The notes below the pieces were generated by a model. The model made no database searches, was not told the DNA's origin, and saw nothing but the letters and a program-made list of their open reading frames with translations. Positions 18,353 through 26,042 of a DNA stretch of 64,000 bases are shown here, one piece after another. Origin of the DNA: Streptomyces sp. NBC_00490. GTDB lineage: Bacteria; Actinomycetota; Actinomycetes; Streptomycetales; Streptomycetaceae. The stretch spans positions 6,448,001-6,512,000 of the forward strand of contig NZ_CP107869.1 in NCBI RefSeq assembly GCF_036013645.1, given 5' to 3'. Numbering within the stretch: the first letter of the stretch is position 1; each line of letters begins with the position of its first letter. A program made the position numbers and the translations under genes.

Positions 18353-19862
18353 GGATCTCCTCGAAGGCGCCGTCCAGCGAGCCCTGCCGGGCGTCGAAGA
18401 GACGGCCGCCGGTCAGCTCGGCGATGTGCTCCAGCTCCCCCCGGTCGGAGTCGCCGAAGAGGATGGGGAAGACGGGGATCTCCCGCTGCGCGGGGTCGAG
18501 CAGCGCGTGGAACCCCTCGAACTGCGCCGCGGTGCTGCCCGCCGTGTTCTCGCCGTCCGTCATCAGCACGATCGACGTGAACATGTCCCGGTCGGCCCGG
18601 AGTTCGTCGTACGCCTTCTCCAGCGAGGTGTAGATCGCGGTGTCCCCCTCGGCGGTGAGCGTGCCGATGTCCGCACGGACGTCAGCTACGCCCGACCGGG
18701 GATCCGGACCCATCGCATGCCGCCGCACCTCCTTCACCTGCGACCCGAACGGCATCAGGGTGACCTCCTCGCGGCCCCGGAACCGGCCGCTGACGCCGGT
18801 GAGCGCCTTCTTCAGCTGCGCCAGCCGATCGCCCTTCATTGAGCCGGAGGTGTCGAGGACGTACACGGTCTGCGAGGGACGGCGCAGCTCGTTGTCGTAG
18901 GAGTCGAGCAGTCCGTCGGCGACCGACCGGCTGCCCGGGAAGGGCAGTTCGCGCCGCCGGCTCTCGTCGAGGCCGGACGCGGGCGCCACCGAGGCGACGA
19001 CCGGGCGGCGATGGGTGCGCTCGGTGATCTCGCGCTGCACCTTCGGTGTGCGCAGGGCATCCGCCAGCCGGCGGACGTCGTCCCGCCGCGCGGCATCGGC
19101 CGAGGCGAGCGTGGAGAGCGGGTAGTCGGCGGTCACGACGCCGTCGCGGGGGCGGATCACGGTCAGGCCCGGGATGCCCTTCAGGACGGACTCGTAGTTG
19201 ATGAGCGCGTCGACGTTCCCGCGCCTCTTGTACGCCGATGCCAGCCAGCCCGACGACCCGGAGGTCAGCTTCTGCCCCCGGAAGAACTCCTTCAGCCGGG
19301 GCGCCGCCTTCTCGACATCCGCGTCGGTGAGGGCGGACTGGGCCCCGGAGAGCGCCGACGCCACGGAGATCAGCGCGGAGAAACCGGAGTTGGAGGAGGC
19401 CGGGTCGGTCATGCCGTACGTCAGTCCGTCGTCCCGCACGGCCTGCGCGACCCGTGCCCACGTGACGTCGTCGGGCTTCCCGCCCAGCTTCCGCAGGGCG
19501 GCCGGCCGTACGCCGAGGGCGACCGGGCTGGACATGACCGGGGTCTCCGACACCACCCTGCGGGCGGCCTCCGGACGCAGCCGCAGAGAGTCGTTGGAGG
19601 ACAGCCACACGGCCTGGTACCGCTGGTCGGCCTCGCCCTTGGCGAGCACGTCCGCGGCTTCCAGGGTGCCCATGTAGAACAGCCGGACGTCGACACCGAT
19701 GTCCGCGCCAACCCGTTCGACGATCGGTTCCATGTCGCGCAGTTCACTGGAGGCGAGGATCCAGAGGTGGCCGTCCGCCCGCTTCGTCTCCTTCTCGGCC
19801 GTACAGCCCGCCCCCGCGAGCAGGGCGGCCACGGCGAGGACGAGGGCCAGTGCCCGTCTCAT
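18339..19862 (-). CDS. Lipoprotein with substrate-binding and VWA domains
   Basis: A 507-residue exported lipoprotein. The signal peptide ends in a lipobox (LLAGAGC, Cys20). Residues about 30-310 resemble a periplasmic-binding-protein type II fold (VMSSPVALGV, TDPASSNSGF, INYESVLKG). Residues about 330-505 are a VWA domain with MIDAS DTSGS starting at Asp337 and LMTDGENTAG. The membrane-anchored pairing of ligand-binding fold and VWA suggests a surface sensor or adhesion platform rather than a transporter, because no permease or ATPase is adjacent. Its start overlaps the telA stop (ATGA). Confidence 0.82.
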   Translation of the reverse strand: MRRALALVLAVAALLAGAGCTAEKETKRADGHLWILASSELRDMEPIVERVGADIGVDVRLFYMGTLEAADVLAKGEADQRYQAVWLSSNDSLRLRPEAARRVVSETPVMSSPVALGVRPAALRKLGGKPDDVTWARVAQAVRDDGLTYGMTDPASSNSGFSALISVASALSGAQSALTDADVEKAAPRLKEFFRGQKLTSGSSGWLASAYKRRGNVDALINYESVLKGIPGLTVIRPRDGVVTADYPLSTLASADAARRDDVRRLADALRTPKVQREITERTHRRPVVASVAPASGLDESRRRELPFPGSRSVADGLLDSYDNELRRPSQTVYVLDTSGSMKGDRLAQLKKALTGVSGRFRGREEVTLMPFGSQVKEVRRHAMGPDPRSGVADVRADIGTLTAEGDTAIYTSLEKAYDELRADRDMFTSIVLMTDGENTAGSTAAQFEGFHALLDPAQREIPVFPILFGDSDRGELEHIAELTGGRLFDARQGSLDGAFEEIRGYQ

Positions 19863-21073
19863 CCGAGCCCTCCTTCCTGCGCGCCCCGCGACCGGCTGCG
19901 CTCCAGGTACGCGGAGGCGTGCTGGAGTTCGGCGGTCAGGGACTCCACGGTCGACGCCATCACCTCGGTCGCCTGCACCTTGTAGGTGTCGATGGCGTCC
20001 AGGGTCCGGTAGATCTGCTGGAACGCCGACCGCAGCGTCTCCGCGCCGACGGCCGGGTCGGCGGCGATGCGCTGGATCTCCCCGCTCTGCGTGGCGAGCA
20101 TCTCCGCGTTGCCCCGGATGAGGTCCTCGGTCGTGCCGCGCAACGCGTTGACCTGCTCGACGACCTTCTTCTGGTGGTCGAGCGCGGAGGCCAGCATCAC
20201 GGAGATCCGCAGCGCCGACACCGTGGTCGTGGCCGCCCGGTCGACGCCCTTGATCAGCTCCTCGTTGTTGCGGCGTACGACGTCCATGGCGAGGTAGCCC
20301 TGGGCGCACACCGCGAGCTGGGTGAGCAGGTCCTGGTGCTTCTGCCGGACCGGGAAGAGCACGTCGGCGCGGAGCGAGTCGGCCGCCTCGGGGTCGCCGA
20401 CCGCGGCGATGTGCCGCTCGACGGCCGTGTCCAGGGCCTCGGTGAGGACGACGTACTCCTGGAGCTTGCCCATGCTCTCCCACAGCCGGACCCGCTCGGT
20501 CTGCAACGCGGCGTTGTCCCGGCGCAGTTCGTCCTGCCCGCCGCGCAGCGAGCCCACGATCCTGTTGAGGGTCCCCTGCGCGGAGGAGTACTTGGCGATG
20601 TGGTCGCGCACCTTGTTGCCCCCGGGCAGCCGGGACAGGAACTTCCGCCCCTTGGCGGCCGGGAGGTCCCGCGGGTCCAGGTCCTCCACCACCCGTCGCA
20701 GTTCCACGAGCGAGCCCGCGACCTGCGACTGGGCATCCCCGCCGGTGTCGGGCAGGCTGCGGATGGTCCGCTCCAGCATCCGGTTGGACTGCGCGGCCGC
20801 GGTACGCATCTCGCCGGCGCCGAGCCCGGTGATCTCACCGACCTTGCCCGCGAACTCGGGCGAGCGGGCGTCGAGGGCGGCGAGCCCCGCGACATAGTCG
20901 GCCGCCTTCTGCGCCATGCCGGCGCGGACGCTCTCGTCGACGGGGACGAGCCCGCCGGCCTTCTCCCGCGGCACGGGTGCCACGGCCTCGGGCGGGGTGA
21001 GCGTGAAGACGTCGTCCCCGCTGAGGGTGTGCTGCCGACTGCTGTGCTGACTGGTGTTGCCGAAGCCGCTCAT
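19859..21073 (-). CDS. telA: Toxic anion resistance protein, TelA family
   Basis: A 404-residue, largely helical cytoplasmic protein with the TelA/KlaA pattern (QSNRMLERTIRSLPDTGG, NKVRDHIAKYSSAQ, LQTERVRLWESMGKLQEY, TTTVSALRISVMLA). The family is associated with tellurite and other stress resistance; its molecular role is unclear. ATG 21073 was chosen because a G-run lies just upstream; an in-frame GTG at 21094 would overlap the previous gene. It sits between two extracytoplasmic binding proteins and faces a TerY-P triad. Confidence 0.88.
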   Translation of the reverse strand: MSGFGNTSQHSSRQHTLSGDDVFTLTPPEAVAPVPREKAGGLVPVDESVRAGMAQKAADYVAGLAALDARSPEFAGKVGEITGLGAGEMRTAAAQSNRMLERTIRSLPDTGGDAQSQVAGSLVELRRVVEDLDPRDLPAAKGRKFLSRLPGGNKVRDHIAKYSSAQGTLNRIVGSLRGGQDELRRDNAALQTERVRLWESMGKLQEYVVLTEALDTAVERHIAAVGDPEAADSLRADVLFPVRQKHQDLLTQLAVCAQGYLAMDVVRRNNEELIKGVDRAATTTVSALRISVMLASALDHQKKVVEQVNALRGTTEDLIRGNAEMLATQSGEIQRIAADPAVGAETLRSAFQQIYRTLDAIDTYKVQATEVMASTVESLTAELQHASAYLERSRSRGAQEGGLG

Positions 21074-21086
21074 ACGATCCCCCCGT

Positions 21087-22151
21087 TCATCCACGCGCCC
21101 GTCGCGCCAGCTCGTGCAGCACCGCGGAGGTGGGCACGGGCGCCTGGCGGACGCCGGTCAGTTGCTCCTTGAGATAGGTGCCGGCCGAGGTGAACCCGGC
21201 GGCCGCGCCCTGCGGACGGAACCCGTGCCGGACCTCCAGCTCGCGCAACCCCGGCTCCGAGGAGAGGAGTTCGGCGAGCGCCCGGCCGTTCTCGGTCAGC
21301 GGTACGACGGTGTGGTCGCTGTTGACCGTGGTGTCCGGGTAGAGGACGACCAGGTCGTCCGGCCGCTGCCCGTCCGTCAGGAGCGAGGCGACCTGCGACT
21401 CGTAGACGAGGACGAGCGGGTTGCCGGCCCCGCTGACGAAGTCCCGGAACGCCGCGTCCGTGCTGGTCTGCTGGGCGCCCTGCACACTGATCAGCTTGCG
21501 CAGCAGGGGAGTCGCCCTCCCGACCTCGGCGTCGCTCGCGACGACCTTGCCGCCGTTGCCGACATAGGAGGCGGCGGCCAGATAGAGGGCGCCGGAGTTG
21601 GAGGACTCCGGGTCGGTGCTGGCGAGGTAGAGCGTGCCGCTCAACTCGCCGTACTTCGCGGCCCCCTTGAGCTGCTGCCAGGTGCGGTCCTCGCGGGCCG
21701 CGTCGAGATAGGCGGCCATCCTGAGCGTGCCGCGGTGTTCGGCGTCCAGCGTGGCGAGCCCGTTGCCCGCGAGCACCTCGGCGGCGCTCTTGTGCGCCAC
21801 GACGACGAGGGGCGAGTAGAAGGGGCGGGGGAGTGTCCCCGCCACCTTGTACTTCGCGGCGAGTTCGACGGCCGGCGCCTGACTGGAGGGTAGGGCGAAG
21901 TCGTACCCCTCGAGGTCGAGCCCTTCCATGGCCCAGGACCCGGAGGTCTCGGCCTTCACGGTGAACCCCTTGGCGGCCAGGGCCTTCACCACATCAGGAT
22001 CGGCGAAGAACTCCGCCTTCTCCGATCCGATCACTCCTCGCACGGTCTTCGTTGCCGTGCTCTTGTCCCCGCTGTCCCGGCCCGCTGCGACGGCTGCCAC
22101 CACTCCGCCGATCAGCAACACCGCGAGGACGATTCCGATGATTCGTCTCAC
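21087..22151 (-). CDS. Membrane-tethered substrate-binding-like protein
   Basis: A 354-residue protein with an N-terminal hydrophobic segment (IIGIVLAVLLIGGVVAAVAAG) that may act as signal or anchor, and no lipobox Cys. The body resembles a type II solute-binding protein: FFADPDVVKALAAKG, LYLASTDPESSNSG and VLVYESQVASLL. The TDPxSSNSG motif is shared with the VWA lipoprotein two genes downstream, so the two are probably paralogues. GTG 22151 was chosen because translation upstream of it is intergenic repeat sequence. It is the first gene of the telA operon. Confidence 0.72.
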   Translation of the reverse strand: MRRIIGIVLAVLLIGGVVAAVAAGRDSGDKSTATKTVRGVIGSEKAEFFADPDVVKALAAKGFTVKAETSGSWAMEGLDLEGYDFALPSSQAPAVELAAKYKVAGTLPRPFYSPLVVVAHKSAAEVLAGNGLATLDAEHRGTLRMAAYLDAAREDRTWQQLKGAAKYGELSGTLYLASTDPESSNSGALYLAAASYVGNGGKVVASDAEVGRATPLLRKLISVQGAQQTSTDAAFRDFVSGAGNPLVLVYESQVASLLTDGQRPDDLVVLYPDTTVNSDHTVVPLTENGRALAELLSSEPGLRELEVRHGFRPQGAAAGFTSAGTYLKEQLTGVRQAPVPTSAVLHELARRARG

Positions 22152-22225
22152 ACAGGCAGACTGCTCCCGGAACCCAACATTCCCCGGCGGAGGGCATGAA
22201 CGGGAGGTGTCATACCCACCCCAGT

Positions 22226-22275
22226 ACTGCAACGCGCCCCAAAGCGGCGCGGGGAACTGCGCGAGCAACCACGAA
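22226..22275. repeat. Copy of an intergenic GC-rich repeat
   Basis: Contains GCGCGGGGAACTGCGCGAGC (22249-22268). The same core recurs at 33908-33927 and, in the opposite orientation, three times inside the pfkB kinase gene at 29815-30129. Here it occupies the region upstream of the binding-protein gene. Confidence 0.65.
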
Positions 22276-22332
22276 CAACCCGCAGCCGCAAGACGACACG
22301 AACCCCTACGGCGAAACGCACTGTGTGTGGCA

Positions 22333-22370
22333 CCCGGTCCGCGCGTCTCTGTAGGTGCACGCGGACCGGG
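22333..22370 (-). terminator. Hairpin downstream of the 139-residue protein gene
   Basis: An 11-bp perfect stem (CCCGGTCCGCG with CGCGGACCGGG) and a 16-nt loop, 14 nt beyond the stop of the upstream minus-strand gene. No T-run follows, so it is a GC-rich terminator-like hairpin common in Streptomyces. Confidence 0.6.
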
Positions 22371-22383
22371 GCCGTTCCGGGGA

Positions 22384-22803
22384 TCAGCCGGCCGCGGTCA
22401 ACTCACGCGGCTCAGCCAGCGCAGCGGCATGCGCATCCATGCGTTCCGCGGCCAGAATCGCCGCCGCCGTGTCCGCACGCGATGCCGCCACCACCAGCGC
22501 CCGCCCCGCCAGGGCGTGCGCCCGCCGGTGCAGAGACATGAGCCGACCGTCGCCCCCGCCGGAGGCGCGGGCCGGCGCGCTGCCGCTCCGCAGCCGCGTC
22601 ACCTGCTCGGCCAGCCGCTCCGCGGCCACGTCGAGGTCGGCCGAGGGCGAAGCCGCACGCAGTTCGTCCGTCACCGCCAGCAGGGCCGCCAGATGCCCCG
22701 CGAGCTGGAACTCCAGCTCCTCCTCGCGGGTCCGGTGCGGAAAGTCGGACGGGGCGGCGGCCATCGTGCTGTGGACCGACTTGGCGCGGATCGGTTCGTA
22801 CAT
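22384..22803 (-). CDS. Small helical protein behind a Fur-like box, unknown function
   Basis: A 139-residue soluble, mostly helical, Ala/Arg/Glu-rich protein with no signal peptide; I do not recognise the family. A strong ribosome-binding site (AGGAGG, 7 nt before ATG) and a possible -10 (TAGGAT, 22838-22833 on the minus strand) precede it. The 15-bp Fur-like palindrome at 22841-22855 lies immediately upstream of that -10, suggesting metal- or peroxide-controlled expression. Confidence 0.62.
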   Translation of the reverse strand: MYEPIRAKSVHSTMAAAPSDFPHRTREEELEFQLAGHLAALLAVTDELRAASPSADLDVAAERLAEQVTRLRSGSAPARASGGGDGRLMSLHRRAHALAGRALVVAASRADTAAAILAAERMDAHAAALAEPRELTAAG

Positions 22804-22840
22804 GGGATGGCCTCCTGTGCTGTCAGGAAAACATCCTAGC

Positions 22841-22855
22841 TTAGATTCAGTCTAA
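22841..22855. promoter_or_regulatory. 7-1-7 palindrome resembling a Fur/PerR-family box
   Basis: TTAGATT-C-AGTCTAA; six of seven positions in each arm are complementary. The 7-1-7 spacing and TTA...TAA ends resemble boxes of Fur, PerR and CatR-type regulators. It sits 38 nt before the start of the adjacent small-protein gene and overlaps its likely promoter spacer. Confidence 0.5.
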
Positions 22856-22879
22856 AGTTGAGCGACGGCACGGATTCAC

Positions 22880-24091
22880 CTACGGCTGGCTGTAGCCGTC
22901 CAGGAAGTTCCCGATCCGCGTCACCGCGTCCCGCAGATCACGGGCGGTCGGCAGCGTCACGACCCGGAAGTGATCGGGCTCGCTCCAGTTGAAGCCGGTG
23001 CCCTGGACGACCATGATCTTCTCGCGCCGCAGCAGGTCGAGGACCATCTGCCGGTCGTCCTTGATCTTGAAGACCTTGGGGTCGAGCCGCGGGAACAGAT
23101 AGAGCGCGCCCTTCGGCTTCACACAGCTCACGCCCGGGATCTGGGTCAGCAGCTCGTACGCCACGTCCCGCTGCTCGCGCAGCCGCCCGCCCGGCAGCAC
23201 CAGGTCGTTGATCGTCTGGCGCCCGCTGAGCGCGGCCACGACCCCGTGCTGACCCGGCATGTTCGCGCACAGGCGCATGTTCGCGAGGATGGTGAGGCCC
23301 TCGATGTAGGAGTCCGCGTGCGCGCGCGGGCCGGAGATCGCCATCCAGCCGACCCGGTAGCCCGCGACCCGGTACGCCTTCGACATGCCGTTGAAGGTGA
23401 GGGTGAGCAGGTCCGGGGCGACGGCCGAGGTCGGGGTGTGCGTGGCGCCGTCGTAGAGGATCTTGTCGTAGATCTCGTCCGAGCAGACCAGCAGGTTGTG
23501 GCGGCGGGCGATGTCGGTCAGGCCCCGGAGCATCGCCTCGTCGTAGACCGCGCCCGTGGGGTTGTTCGGGTTGATGATCACGATCGCCTTGGTGCGGTCG
23601 GTGACCTTCCGCTCGATGTCCGCGAGGTCCGGCATCCAGTCGGACTGCTCGTCGCAGCGGTAGTGCACGGCGGTGCCGCCGGAGAGGGAGACCGCGGCGG
23701 TCCACAGCGGGTAGTCCGGGGACGGGACGAGGACCTCGTCGCCGTCGTCCAGCAGGGCCTGCATCGCCATCACGATCAGCTCGGAGACGCCGTTGCCGAC
23801 GAAGACGTGCTCGACGTCGGTCTCGATGCCGAGGGTCTGGTTGTGCATGACGACGGCGCGGCGCGCGGCGAGCAGGCCCTTCGCGTCGCCGTACCCATGG
23901 GCCGAGGACACGTTGCGGAGGATGTCCTCCAGGATCTCCGGCGGGCACTCGAAGCCGAAGGCGGCCGGGTTTCCGGTGTTCAGCTTGAGGATGCGGTGGC
24001 CCGCCGCCTCAAGCCGCATGGCCTCCTCGAGAACCGGGCCCCGGATCTCGTAACAGACGTTGGCGAGCTTGGTCGACTGGATCACCTGCAT
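22880..24091 (-). CDS. PLP-dependent aminotransferase, AlaA-like
   Basis: A 403-residue fold-type I class I/II aminotransferase close in pattern to AlaA (glutamate-pyruvate transaminase). Seen are LNTGNPAAFGFECP, the Y-loop YGDAKGLLAAR, PSPDYPLWTAAV, IINPNNPTGAVY, the Asp/Tyr pair in CSDEIYDKI, and the PLP lysine in GMSKAYRVAGYRVGW. Likely reaction: alanine plus 2-oxoglutarate to pyruvate plus glutamate, although aromatic or aspartate substrates are possible. ATG 24091 (MQVIQSTKLANVCYE) is the usual family start; an in-frame GTG at 24142 would add 17 unlikely residues. Confidence 0.9.
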   Translation of the reverse strand: MQVIQSTKLANVCYEIRGPVLEEAMRLEAAGHRILKLNTGNPAAFGFECPPEILEDILRNVSSAHGYGDAKGLLAARRAVVMHNQTLGIETDVEHVFVGNGVSELIVMAMQALLDDGDEVLVPSPDYPLWTAAVSLSGGTAVHYRCDEQSDWMPDLADIERKVTDRTKAIVIINPNNPTGAVYDEAMLRGLTDIARRHNLLVCSDEIYDKILYDGATHTPTSAVAPDLLTLTFNGMSKAYRVAGYRVGWMAISGPRAHADSYIEGLTILANMRLCANMPGQHGVVAALSGRQTINDLVLPGGRLREQRDVAYELLTQIPGVSCVKPKGALYLFPRLDPKVFKIKDDRQMVLDLLRREKIMVVQGTGFNWSEPDHFRVVTLPTARDLRDAVTRIGNFLDGYSQP

Positions 24092-24217
24092 GTCTGGGAG
24101 CTTACGGCGGGGTAACGCTCCGCGGGTCGTGTTTTCCACCACGCGAGACGGTGCGGTTTGGTCGGTTATCGCCGGTAGCTGTCCCAGGGACCCCGCCCGT
24201 CCCTACAATGCGCGGCC

Positions 24218-24883
24218 ATGTCCAGCCCAGACGAGTACGGAAACGGGAGACACCGCGCGAGCGACCCCCAGGTCCCGCCGAACGTGTACCACCCGCGGAG
24301 CGAGCCGCCTCCGCCGTACGAGGAGTACGCCGACCCGGCCGTCGCACACGGCTGGCAGAACGCGTACGACGAGACGGCCGAGCTGCCGCGGATCTCGCCC
24401 CGGCGCTCCCGTACCGGCTCCCGCCGCAAGCCGAGCCCCTGGCGCTCGCGGCGGGTCGCGCTCGCGGCCGGTGCGGTGGGTGCCGTGTCGGCGGCCGCGC
24501 TGATCGCCGGGTTCGCCTTCTCGGGAGGCGGGTCGGCGCCGGGTGACGCCGAGGGCAAGCACAGTCGTACGGGACCGTCGGCGGCCGACGGCTCCACGGA
24601 GCCCGGCGAGGCCGGCACCGCGACCGGCTCGGACGGGACCGGGGCGCCGGACGCGGGCGCGTCCTCGTCCTCGCCCTCCACCGAGGCTGCCGCCTCCGGC
24701 GCCTCCCCGTCGGCGTCGGCGGAGACGTCGAAGGGCGCGACGGAGGCGGAGGAGGCGGCGGAGCCGGGGCAGTCCTCGGGTGCCTCCACCACCCCCTCGC
24801 CGACCGCGACCGCGAGCCAGCCGGCCCCGGGCAACGCCAACGGCAAAGGGCGCGGACAGGGGAGCACGAAAGGGCCCAAGTAG
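24218..24883 (+). CDS. Single-pass membrane protein with Ser/Ala-rich low-complexity tail
   Basis: A 221-residue protein. The first about 85 residues are Pro/Tyr/Arg-rich and cytoplasmic. One helix (RVALAAGAVGAVSAAALIAGFAF) leads to a disordered tail rich in Ser, Ala, Gly, Glu and Thr that ends in basic residues. No enzyme motif is visible. The composition suggests a wall-spanning tail. It is divergent from the aminotransferase with a 126-nt shared promoter region. Confidence 0.7.
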   Translation: MSSPDEYGNGRHRASDPQVPPNVYHPRSEPPPPYEEYADPAVAHGWQNAYDETAELPRISPRRSRTGSRRKPSPWRSRRVALAAGAVGAVSAAALIAGFAFSGGGSAPGDAEGKHSRTGPSAADGSTEPGEAGTATGSDGTGAPDAGASSSSPSTEAAASGASPSASAETSKGATEAEEAAEPGQSSGASTTPSPTATASQPAPGNANGKGRGQGSTKGPK

Positions 24884-24965
24884 CCGTCGTACTGGGTAGG
24901 TTGCCCTTGCCGGACGTGGGGTGTCCGTTTCGGCCAGGTCGCGTGATCAGGCTTGACACAACTTC

Positions 24966-24994
24966 TTGCCCGATTGCCCACCCCTCTTCACAAT
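24966..24994 (+). promoter_or_regulatory. Possible promoter of the serine protease gene
   Basis: TTGCCC (24966-24971), 17 nt spacer, CACAAT (24989-24994), about 68 nt upstream of the protease start. A TTGACA at 24953 has no matching -10 at normal distance. Weak by consensus. Confidence 0.3.
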
Positions 24995-25061
24995 GCGCAT
25001 GACAAACTCACGGACGGCCGGAAGATTTCCGGTCGTCCAAGTCGCAAGAGGGGACCCCCAC

Positions 25062-25994
25062 ATGAGAAAGCCTCTCGTCGCCGCACTCAGTGTCCTGGCG
25101 CTCGCCGGGATGGGTACGGCACCCGCGGTCGCCGCCGAACCCGCTGCCGCGGGCGTCGGCAAGAGCGTGGACACGGACACGGTCACGTCGGTCGTGCACG
25201 ACCTGGTCACGTCCACCACGTCGGCCGTCAAGCAGGCCACGTCGCCGTCGCCCACGCTCCAGGCCGTCACGCTCGCCGGGACCGTCTCGCTCAGCAACTG
25301 TTCCGGTTCGGTCATCCGCTTCCCGAACTCCCTGGACACCGACCCGGCCCTGGTGCTCAGCAACGGCCACTGCCTGACCTCCGGTTTCCCGGCGCCCGGC
25401 CAGGTGATCACCAACCAGGCCTCCAGCCGGACCTTCGGTCTGCTCAACTCCTCCGGCTCCCGGGTCGCGACGCTGCGCGCGAGCAAGCTCGCCTACGCGA
25501 CGATGACCGACACGGACGTCTCGATCTACCAGCTCACCAGCACGTACGCGACGATCAAGAGCTCGTACAACATCTCCCCGCTGACCGTCCAGGACACCCA
25601 CCCGACCGCCGGCACCGCCATCACCGTGGCCTCCGGCTACTGGAAGACGCTCTACAACTGCAACATCGACGGGTTCGCCTACCGTCTGAAGGAGGGTGAC
25701 TGGACCTGGAAGGACTCGGTCCGTTACACCTCCGCCTGCAACACCATCGGCGGCACCTCCGGTTCGCCGGTGATCGACCAGGCCACCGGCAAGGTCGTCG
25801 CCGTCAACAACACCGGCAACGAGGACGGCGAGTCCTGCACGGTCAACAACCCGTGCGAGGTCAGCGAGAGCGGCACCGTCACCGTCCGCCAGGGCATCAA
25901 CTACGCCCAGGAGATCTACAACATCCCGGCCTGCTTCACGACCCGCAACCAGCTCAACCTGAGCGCGAGCACCTGCACGCTGCCCAAGCCGTAG
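25062..25994 (+). CDS. Secreted trypsin-like serine protease
   Basis: A 310-residue exported endopeptidase. The signal peptide ends near AVAAE (about residue 26). The chymotrypsin-fold catalytic triad is readable: His103 in SNGHCL, Asp152 in TDTDVSIY and Ser235 in GGTSGSPVID. Several Cys suggest disulfides. There is no long pro-region, only about 60 residues before the catalytic domain, and no C-terminal binding module. ATG 25062 was chosen because the signal peptide begins there; translation upstream is intergenic. A hairpin separates it from the convergent D-aminoacylase gene. Confidence 0.9.
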   Translation: MRKPLVAALSVLALAGMGTAPAVAAEPAAAGVGKSVDTDTVTSVVHDLVTSTTSAVKQATSPSPTLQAVTLAGTVSLSNCSGSVIRFPNSLDTDPALVLSNGHCLTSGFPAPGQVITNQASSRTFGLLNSSGSRVATLRASKLAYATMTDTDVSIYQLTSTYATIKSSYNISPLTVQDTHPTAGTAITVASGYWKTLYNCNIDGFAYRLKEGDWTWKDSVRYTSACNTIGGTSGSPVIDQATGKVVAVNNTGNEDGESCTVNNPCEVSESGTVTVRQGINYAQEIYNIPACFTTRNQLNLSASTCTLPKP

Positions 25995-26020
25995 CGCTCT
26001 GGGGAGTTGAGGTGGGCGTT

Positions 26021-26042
26021 CCGTCACACGGGACTGTGACGG
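26021..26042. terminator. Hairpin between convergent protease and D-aminoacylase genes
   Basis: CCGTCACA paired with TGTGACGG around a 6-nt loop, 27 nt past the protease stop and overlapping the last codons of the D-aminoacylase gene. No T-run, so activity as a terminator is inferred from position. Confidence 0.5.
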
